43,504 bases of DNA, taken from Gammaproteobacteria bacterium. GTDB taxonomy: Bacteria > Pseudomonadota > Gammaproteobacteria > JABCZS01. Position numbers and translations under genes: made by a program. Below the pieces are notes generated by a model. That model was not told the DNA's origin and searched no databases. It saw nothing but the letters and a program-made list of their open reading frames with translations. Of this stretch, positions 9,601-16,252 are shown one piece after another. Location of the stretch: assembly GCA_013289085.1 (NCBI GenBank), contig JABDAR010000004.1, positions 69,184 to 112,687 of the forward strand, in the 5' to 3' direction. The number at the start of each line of letters is the position of its first letter. Position 1 is the stretch's first letter.

Positions 9601-11796
9601 TTCTTGGGTCAACTTTTGATATTGGATTTGCCATGCTTGCAATACTAATTGACGTGCAGTTTCATCAGGCGCTTGTTGCAAGCGGAATGAAAAATATGTG
9701 AAATAATGTTGGCGATTATTAAGTGTATCTAATCTTTCCGCTGGATGATAACTGAATAATTGCAAGGTGGTTGTTTCAGTAGCTTCTCTAATTATGTCAT
9801 ACCAAATTGTGCGTATACCATCAAAGCTTTCATGCCATACACCTTGGGCTGTTAAACAAAATGTTAAATCTTCTGCTAATTGTGGGTGTATTAAGCGCCG
9901 TTGCGAAAAATGTGCTAGCAATTCATTTATGGGCGCCCATTCTATTTTATAGAAACTTGCTAAATAATAGATTGTATTTTGAGGATCGTTGGATTCTCGA
10001 ATGTGGGAAGTTAAGGCTTGATGGATATCAATCTTTTCTCTTCTTAACATCTGAATATATTGGGTATACAGTTCAATATTGCCGCCCAATAAAAATCCTT
10101 GCTGCCAACGAAGTTTTTGCAATACTGCTGGTGGACTATCATTTTTTTTATAAAATGTTAATTCAATAGTGATATCTATAGATTTTAAAATTACCATGGC
10201 TGCTTGCAACGATTTTTTTATTGATGGCGCTATTTTAGCAACCTGTTCCTGCTGTTCATCTGTATTGTTTTGTGAGGTAATTAATACACATTGAAGATGA
10301 CTTTGCGCGCGACCATTGATAAATGCAATATCGCCTACACCCAACAAAGCAAATGGAGCTGTTGCTGAACCTAGGTGTTTAGTTAAAGTTGGGCTTAAGT
10401 ATGCGCCTAACCATTGTTGGATGAGATTTGCATCGGTAGTTTTATTTTTTAATGCTGTAAAGATAGGTGCAGATTCATGGGTATGAGGGTTGAAATGATC
10501 AGTATCTTCTTCGTGATATACGCCGCCTTTTCTCAAGCGGGTATCATTGGCTTCTTCCCAGTGACTGTCCACTCGTGTTGTTTGTCTAATATCAGCACCC
10601 TGAAAATTTGCTTTATAAAAATCTGCACCGTCTAGATCTGCACGTACAAATGAAATTTCAGATGCTTGCAAATAAGCACATTGTGCTGCTTTCAATTTAA
10701 TATTTATTGCTGTAGTTGTACCTAACAATTGGCAATGTTGCATTTGTGTATTTGAAAAATATGCATGATCAAGTTTACAATCTATAAAAATAGTATCGCT
10801 AAAATCAGTGTGTGAAAAATCCCCAAAACTCAAATCAAAATTTGATAATACGCCTTTGAATCTTGCAACAGCACCTATGTACTGGTTAAAGTTATAGTAA
10901 TAACCTTTTCGTCGCGCCCGCATGTAACTTGCAATATCAGTTGCATCTGCAATGCGCATGTTAGGTTGATAGACTGTTAATTTTTGTGCAAAATTTGATT
11001 GTGGGTAAACAGTGAATACTTCATATTCAAGTTCTTTTACTTCTTCATAGCTTGCCCATCTATAACCACATAAAGGCATGTTTTGATCATCAATTTTTAC
11101 CCAGCCAAAATGACTATCTAGAGGTTCGCCAATCATTCTTTGTGCAAAACGTTCTGTGCGTTGTCTGATTTCAGTATTTATTCTATCTACATTGGCCCAG
11201 AATCTTCCATCCGATGTGCGATAAGCGGCGCGCCCATATAAATCTTCTGCATGAAATTTTTGCTCAGTTTGTTGTCCATCTAAACTGGTATTGAAAAGTC
11301 CTTCAATACCAGCTCCAGTTTTCCCTTTGACCAATCCTGTGAGCAAATTCTGCGGCGTAAATGGCAATTGTTCACGAATGATATATTCAAACATACGTTT
11401 CACACCACAATAAGCAAATGTAGGTAAATGCTCTTTATCAATTAACTGTGTAATCGCATACTCATATTGATAAGCAGCAGAATGGGCAGTTGATTTGGCT
11501 AAAGATTTTAAATGCTTAATGACAGGAATGATTTGATTTACTAATTTTTCTAGCTTATGGACCTCATAATAATCATAGCCAAGCGTCCCAATTTTATTGA
11601 TACCGGTAGTGCTATATTTTACAGCTAGACTGGCGGGATCGGTGGTTGGAATATGAGAACCTAGTCCAATGACTTGTAAAAGTATATCAGTAAAATTACT
11701 GCGTCTTGGATTGCGCTCATGGAATACACGGCAAATGTGTAGACATTCTTCTTCGAATTGGTATGTAAAATACTCAATAAATGATTGATGTGGCAT
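6634..11796 (-). CDS. Giant multidomain protein: pentapeptide repeats, kinase-like segment, C-terminal LRRs (candidate effector)
   Basis: A 1720-residue protein with no signal peptide and no obvious membrane segment. Residues 1-310 are not recognised. Residues about 312-415 contain pentapeptide-type repeats (for example FSHTDFSDTIF, RADLDGADFYKANFQGADI). Residues about 835-1000 resemble an atypical protein/PI-kinase-like fold: Lys854 in FWGKPIAEQPAIEYAV, then ITGPEDD and FGVDLDRGF with acids Asp966 and Asp968. Residues about 1300-1615 are leucine-rich repeats, first cysteine-containing type (SLSLNGCKKITDKAI), then ribonuclease-inhibitor type (IEELNLNNNHIGDDGAKAI). AAGG lies 5-6 nt before the ATG. 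The repeat scaffolds and size suggest a protein acting on host proteins, as in amoeba-associated Legionellales; kinase activity is inference. Its neighbour upstream on the same strand is another giant gene, 95 bp away. Confidence 0.7.
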   Translation of the reverse strand: MPHQSFIEYFTYQFEEECLHICRVFHERNPRRSNFTDILLQVIGLGSHIPTTDPASLAVKYSTTGINKIGTLGYDYYEVHKLEKLVNQIIPVIKHLKSLAKSTAHSAAYQYEYAITQLIDKEHLPTFAYCGVKRMFEYIIREQLPFTPQNLLTGLVKGKTGAGIEGLFNTSLDGQQTEQKFHAEDLYGRAAYRTSDGRFWANVDRINTEIRQRTERFAQRMIGEPLDSHFGWVKIDDQNMPLCGYRWASYEEVKELEYEVFTVYPQSNFAQKLTVYQPNMRIADATDIASYMRARRKGYYYNFNQYIGAVARFKGVLSNFDLSFGDFSHTDFSDTIFIDCKLDHAYFSNTQMQHCQLLGTTTAINIKLKAAQCAYLQASEISFVRADLDGADFYKANFQGADIRQTTRVDSHWEEANDTRLRKGGVYHEEDTDHFNPHTHESAPIFTALKNKTTDANLIQQWLGAYLSPTLTKHLGSATAPFALLGVGDIAFINGRAQSHLQCVLITSQNNTDEQQEQVAKIAPSIKKSLQAAMVILKSIDITIELTFYKKNDSPPAVLQKLRWQQGFLLGGNIELYTQYIQMLRREKIDIHQALTSHIRESNDPQNTIYYLASFYKIEWAPINELLAHFSQRRLIHPQLAEDLTFCLTAQGVWHESFDGIRTIWYDIIREATETTTLQLFSYHPAERLDTLNNRQHYFTYFSFRLQQAPDETARQLVLQAWQIQYQKLTQEQQLQWMEQLEQHSTQNPTIKNTLFNHLLMINRPNGWHYNLIYHRKQWLNNWQSLLAPDANNQVTLRIPSVSQSEPIQTRTLSSEVTQMFLDERGHFTASHSTQSSMHPIYRIEHQGHTFWGKPIAEQPAIEYAVVELMKHIVGQTFLPETLITACHIPGREPIAIQWSEHMPGKPLESLEAKNTWENNPLQNLSDESFLAHLFRVIITGPEDDSGKHLHLAQGENGKVDLFGVDLDRGFLTPNDSGFLGFNKILQVKSMILCFNQMQQPIDLKNPMIQRFMRLDAHALLENWLESLVAKHKTYEDLFNDASFTTHFMSPLSLFTQEEIRNLMPNTKPSVSILTLHLGKELLIELNKRIGLMQSVLKRHWHENTPITGLELLTEVHPELGVNYQSIFTDVTHNEQGFKGLSSDIVARAEAVFLKPIAQLPKHLLPLLRFWERTRKVYTYVLQKGQQQTTQAAATAVSASLRLNNPLTLTQAKEIRKGRFMSPHQAKEVLQTLQSQRGYEIIARLKSDAKLSKEEEELLIATFHLLSARQKKSLLKAEIDKVNKDKNASTQWQERLLSLIPGTPLHDLDLSGFAETLTDEKLYAILAADSAGKHVKSLSLNGCKKITDKAIHYIAENCLRIITLNLDDTHVTAIKPGYFANEEQLSFPYLQSLSANNCLQLLAININAPSCIKLMAYDCSELDKLIISGSLKRIEMKLDGCKRLKENRDENYEVCAHVESIVKGLASGGLIEISFSSSQNVCDADFSRIMIALNENNKITRMTWKNYLTDEHVIAISSYLIKNSSVKKIDFSDNKISSIGALYLSKVLEENITIEELNLNNNHIGDDGAKAIFQVLRQKNRTLEKIYIDNTSIGNAETATAISDVIIDNNFIKVISFLAVHISEIQVQALIRSLAINKIVHLTLSSNNEALMYLSREDRTYIPTTDPNILINWARDQIRNKRLKESPVYKFKKEVVQRPPSPRNKHLEYIVYSNKFTGIA

Positions 11797-11891
11797 GTGA
11801 ACCTTTTATACTGCTAGGTCTCTACTCACACTAACAAATCATGTTGTAGGTAATCAACCCACTTTGAATAATACAAGGTTGGTATGATAGC

Positions 11892-14800
11892 TTATGGCTT
11901 TATTTGCAATGCACTAAGATATGGGCTTGCAGCTTTATAAATCTCACCAAGCTTACCATCACGTAAAATTTCTTTTTCAGTTTCATCAAATGTGACGTTT
12001 GTATAACCCTTCGCCATATCTTTGATTGCTATTTGAAGTTTTTCTGACACGCCAACTTTTTGGCCTCTGGTCATGGTTCCCCAGTTGGTAGTATTTAGCC
12101 ACCTGTAAAGATAACTTTTACTTGTTGTAAATTCTCCGCCTTCTTTTCTATGGTCAATGTATAATTTTAACCACCCACTTAAATATTTCAACTGCGCTTC
12201 AGTCGAAATTTGATTGGTCACCTGTGCGCGTTGGGCTTCATTTAAGTTGTCATGGAAAATTGTAGTTAAATCATCACGGAAATGTCCCTTGTCATAAAGT
12301 ATGGCCAATTCATCCGGTTGAAAAATTTCTGTTTTTGTTGAACTTCCACTAGCATTATTTAAAAGTTTATCGATAACTCCAACAAGAAGTGTACGTTTTT
12401 TTTCTGTATAAAAGTATGCGTTTTCAACCGTAGTTTTATAGTCAGATAAAGCTTTATTCAACTTATTAAATTGTTCTTTGGCATGAGCTTTAATTTTATC
12501 TCTAATTTTGTCCGCAGCAGTATTGCCGGGTGGCAAAGATTTATTGTTATTAATAATTACATTTTGCCAATGAACCGCACGCATTACATGCTTGCCCATT
12601 TCCTTATAAATTTGGCCTAAACGCCCATTTTTTGCAATGGCACGTTCGGTGGTGGAAAGTGTATATTGCGTCACGCCATGTTCTTTGATTTCTTGTACCA
12701 TAAGATATAGTTTTCGAGCTACAAATATCTTCTCTTCTTTGCTCCATTTACCAGATAATTCATATTTATTTGGATTCTTAATCTCATAAAGGAGAATATC
12801 TTCATATTTAGAGAGGGCAGTTTCTAAGGCTTTTAAATTGCTATACCAAACTATTGTAGTACAATCTTGTAGATGACTTTTAGCAGCATGAAGTTTTGCT
12901 TGAACGGTATAATCTTTTTCAATACCATTTGCATTGGCTGCCCATGAAGCGCCAGTTCCTCCGATAAACCCGGCTGTACCTAATATGCCAAGAATCCATC
13001 CCGGAATGCCCAGTGAAGATAATCCAACTATTAAACCAAATACTGAAGGACCTGAATTTCCAAGGGCATTAATCCAACGAATAGTACCGAAATTTTTATC
13101 CCAAATGGTTAATGCTTCTTGGGCATCTTCACGTTTTAGATAAATTCTATATAGTTTTCCTAAAGTGCTTTGATTTGCAATTAAAGTATCTTCTTCTGTT
13201 TTGCTTAAAGCTGGAGGTTTTACCTTATAGGCAGCAGGATTAAGTTCATAATTAATTAATTCTTTTAGTTTATTTGCCATAACTTCATCAGGATGCAAAT
13301 TGATAAAATGATTCTTTATTTTATCGACCATATTTAAAAGCAATAAACGTTGTGGCAAACTCATTTCATTTTTAAGTTTACATAAGCTCTGTTCTTTCAA
13401 ACCCTTAAATGGCACTATCCCTTCTTGGTTCATCACATTAAGGGCAGCATTTCTTGTCCGGTAAGCATAAAAAGTACCAATACCAAAAAATGCAAGCGTG
13501 ATTAAAGAATATCCAATAATTTGTGAAGCAAGCATTGTTAAGCCAATAAAAGCACCACCTATAAATAAATAAGGTGCTGCAGCTAACATCACGCCCCAAA
13601 TAGCTAACATCGCTAGGAATAGAAAAAGAGGGTAGTATTTTCTAATACTGAGTCTGTCATTAATGATGGCGACTTGTTCTACATCATCTAAATGCTCATT
13701 TAAAGTATTTGAATCCACCATTCTTAAAAAGATATGGGAAATAGCGAAGTAGGTCGGATAGGTGTAGTAAAATGATACTGCAGCGACAAACCCACCGATA
13801 ATCCATATTGGCAAGGTGGCAATTGCTGCAGGAAGCATAAACGCTAACGCAACCGCAATTACAGCGTAGGCAGCAATTGCTGTAAATAACGCTGACATAA
13901 ATGCCGCTAAATTACTACAAATAAAAGAGAAGGTATTTTTTTTTCCTTCTTCATAAAATTGCACTAGCCAATGCTTGTTGGGGTCGGTGAAAATAATAAG
14001 AAATAATTCAGCCACATCGTGTTTGGTGATCCACCAATTACCTAAATACACACCGAACAGTACGATGGTCGCGATAGTAAACAAGCCTACTGGAGCGGAA
14101 AAGAATATTACACCAATCAATAATAAAATAATCGATCCGGCCATGGTTAAGGCACAAGCTATTGAAAATCCCTGGGCGTGTTCGTAAGCACGTTCAACCC
14201 AGGCATTCTGCACTTTCATTTTTGCATATTCTTGCCGTGCTTTACCAAGCACGGAATTTTTAATGGCTTGTTCTTCTTTGTCTAGAAGTTCTTTAAGTTT
14301 TGCATAAAAATTACTAGAGTCCAATTGTTTATCAAAATAAGCTTTAATTAATTCTGTAGTTTCGTTTGTATATCGGCTGTTATTGTGTGCCAATTGCTGC
14401 GCAAGCCAGCGGCGAAGATTTAAGTCACTTTCTTTGCCTAGATTATTTTTAATTTCATTGTTATATAATTGAACTGCGCTTCCTTTATCATTTTTCGCTT
14501 TTTTTAATCGCTTTCTTGCTTCATTAATTGTAAACAGGCTAATGCCTGGTGTGCCATTAATGACATCGTCAACGGTTGTAGCTGCTGTGGCCGCATCAGC
14601 CCTGTTTTGCATGTTTTGTTGTGTTGTTTCGATATCTTTTGTTTTATTAATTTCTTTTGTTGTGTTTGCTAGAACATCGAGCAGTTCATCTGTACTCTTG
14701 TTTTCAATCGTTTCTTTAAATTTCTGTTTATCTTTAATTTTTTTAGCTACAAATTCATCGATTTCCTTTTTCGCTTTAACTTCTTCAGATTTTATGGCAT

Positions 14801-16043
14801 TTTTATATTTATCATCATAGTCTTCCTGGGCTATGGTTTGAATTTTTTGTAAGAATATTTTCTCATCTTCAGGTGTTGAGGTAATGCTTTCAATATAATA
14901 AACTTTCTCATAAAATCCGGTTCGTTTTTTATTTTGCGCTTCTTTGTATTGTCTAATATTTTCTTTTAAAAAGTCTACAATTTCTTCTGGAGCTTGATCA
15001 TTATAATTAATACTTAACTCCAATGCTTCAACTAAATCTTGATCAGATTCGGATTTGAATATTTCGTTAAATGTGTTTTCTACTTTTGCTTTTGTGAATT
15101 TTATTTGACCTTCACATAAAGCATCAAGTCCTGCAGATAGCTGAGCTTTAATCTTGGTTATTTCTGCTTGATAATAAGTTGCTACAGCTTCATTAGCTAA
15201 TTTATCATTTTCAATCCGATCTTTTTTATATTGATTAATTTTTTCATTTAAAAAATCTACAATTTCTTTTTCAGTGTCACGAGGGTATTTGCTTAAATCT
15301 AATTCATCAATTAATTTTTGATCAAATCCGGATTCAATTATTTCGGTGAGGGAGTTTTTTAATTTTCTACGCGAAAAATAAGTTTGTTTTTCAAAGAGAT
15401 CATTAAGGGGATCTAACGTTTGATTTTTAATTGCTTTGCGTTGTTTTATCCATCCATTTAGTTTTTCTTTTGTAGATGGCTGCACAAGTGTGCATAGTTT
15501 CGCATACGTTGCCAAATGGTCGCCATTTTTTAAGTATGGCTCTAATGAAGAGATGATACCTTTTCTGTCACCATCCCAGTTATTTTTACTTTTAGCATCT
15601 TCATCCGCAAGTGTTTCAAGCTTATTATAGATTTCATTATATCGAATCTCAGCAAACATACCTCCAAATCGATTTAATTCAGTTTTATCTGTAGAAAATG
15701 GTCTATTGTATTTTTTGTGATACCATTCATTAAATTTTTCGTTGGAAAATTTGCTGACTTTTTTATTAAAATGATTGTAAACATCTTTGAATTTTGCTTG
15801 AGCGTCTTTGGTTGGCTTTTTTCTTTTAGCTTTTAATTCTTTAAGCACAACACTATCAGTTTTACCGCTGTTATTACTAAGCGTATTTACGATTTCTTTA
15901 GTGTATTTTTGAGTGGTATTAGCATAGAATGCCTCAAAAGCAGACTCAGTAAGTGTGTCATATTGCTTGAGTAGGACATTAACAAGCGCAGCTTTGGTTT
16001 GGGTGACGCTATGCTTAGCTTTTAATGACTGTTCTATTCCCAT
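11892..16043 (-). CDS. Large coiled-coil and polytopic membrane protein of unknown function
   Basis: A 1383-residue protein that I cannot assign to a family. Residues 1-610 are rich in Lys and Glu and probably helical or coiled-coil; they hold two related segments at about 217-276 and 312-367, each ending in EEIVDFL or KEIVDFL followed by INQYKK or IRQYKE. About eight hydrophobic segments follow, clustered near 629-680, 706-765, 801-860 and 994-1035. The C-terminal third contains three copies of a TPR-like motif, with cores LGKLYRIY (about 960), LGQIYKEM (about 1135) and LGEIYKAA (about 1370), each preceded by TE. No signal peptide is seen. TAGGA about 9 nt before the ATG is a plausible ribosome-binding site. 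Size, repeats and its giant neighbour suggest a host-interaction protein, but this is inference. Confidence 0.65.
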   Translation of the reverse strand: MGIEQSLKAKHSVTQTKAALVNVLLKQYDTLTESAFEAFYANTTQKYTKEIVNTLSNNSGKTDSVVLKELKAKRKKPTKDAQAKFKDVYNHFNKKVSKFSNEKFNEWYHKKYNRPFSTDKTELNRFGGMFAEIRYNEIYNKLETLADEDAKSKNNWDGDRKGIISSLEPYLKNGDHLATYAKLCTLVQPSTKEKLNGWIKQRKAIKNQTLDPLNDLFEKQTYFSRRKLKNSLTEIIESGFDQKLIDELDLSKYPRDTEKEIVDFLNEKINQYKKDRIENDKLANEAVATYYQAEITKIKAQLSAGLDALCEGQIKFTKAKVENTFNEIFKSESDQDLVEALELSINYNDQAPEEIVDFLKENIRQYKEAQNKKRTGFYEKVYYIESITSTPEDEKIFLQKIQTIAQEDYDDKYKNAIKSEEVKAKKEIDEFVAKKIKDKQKFKETIENKSTDELLDVLANTTKEINKTKDIETTQQNMQNRADAATAATTVDDVINGTPGISLFTINEARKRLKKAKNDKGSAVQLYNNEIKNNLGKESDLNLRRWLAQQLAHNNSRYTNETTELIKAYFDKQLDSSNFYAKLKELLDKEEQAIKNSVLGKARQEYAKMKVQNAWVERAYEHAQGFSIACALTMAGSIILLLIGVIFFSAPVGLFTIATIVLFGVYLGNWWITKHDVAELFLIIFTDPNKHWLVQFYEEGKKNTFSFICSNLAAFMSALFTAIAAYAVIAVALAFMLPAAIATLPIWIIGGFVAAVSFYYTYPTYFAISHIFLRMVDSNTLNEHLDDVEQVAIINDRLSIRKYYPLFLFLAMLAIWGVMLAAAPYLFIGGAFIGLTMLASQIIGYSLITLAFFGIGTFYAYRTRNAALNVMNQEGIVPFKGLKEQSLCKLKNEMSLPQRLLLLNMVDKIKNHFINLHPDEVMANKLKELINYELNPAAYKVKPPALSKTEEDTLIANQSTLGKLYRIYLKREDAQEALTIWDKNFGTIRWINALGNSGPSVFGLIVGLSSLGIPGWILGILGTAGFIGGTGASWAANANGIEKDYTVQAKLHAAKSHLQDCTTIVWYSNLKALETALSKYEDILLYEIKNPNKYELSGKWSKEEKIFVARKLYLMVQEIKEHGVTQYTLSTTERAIAKNGRLGQIYKEMGKHVMRAVHWQNVIINNNKSLPPGNTAADKIRDKIKAHAKEQFNKLNKALSDYKTTVENAYFYTEKKRTLLVGVIDKLLNNASGSSTKTEIFQPDELAILYDKGHFRDDLTTIFHDNLNEAQRAQVTNQISTEAQLKYLSGWLKLYIDHRKEGGEFTTSKSYLYRWLNTTNWGTMTRGQKVGVSEKLQIAIKDMAKGYTNVTFDETEKEILRDGKLGEIYKAASPYLSALQIKP

Positions 16044-16098
16044 TTACTAATCCTAATAAACGTTAGTTTTTTTCCTAATTGGTCATAATGCACAGATT

Positions 16099-16128
16099 TT
16101 TGACGCTATGTCAAACACCTGATATAAA
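16099..16128 (+). promoter_or_regulatory. Strong sigma70-type promoter with overlapping palindrome upstream of putA
   Basis: TTGACG (16100-16105) and TATAAA (16123-16128) are 17 bp apart, with TG one base upstream of the -10. A perfect palindrome TTTGAC-N5-GTCAAA (16099-16115) covers the -35 and looks like a repressor or activator site. It points toward putA, giving a leader of about 118 nt, and lies in the divergent region with the giant membrane-protein gene. Confidence 0.6.
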
Positions 16129-16237
16129 CTACATTACAGTGTTAACATTAAGTGAATATTAAGAAGTTAAAGATATTTGCTCTACTATTATAAATTTAAC
16201 TTATTGTATTTATTAATATTATTTTTAGTAAAAATTT

Positions 16238-16246
16238 TGCTATCCT
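16238..16246 (+). promoter_or_regulatory. Possible proximal extended -10 of putA
   Basis: TGCTATCCT is an extended -10-like element that ends 6 nt before the putA ATG. No Shine-Dalgarno precedes that ATG, so a leaderless transcript from here is possible. The AT-rich setting makes chance matches likely and the upstream promoter is better formed. Confidence 0.3.
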
Positions 16247-16252
16247 ATTATA

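Noticed and set aside
9767..10169. Plus-strand frames of 61 and 120 codons inside the giant LRR gene
   Set aside because: They are opposite-strand shadows of a long, well-supported frame and resemble no family.
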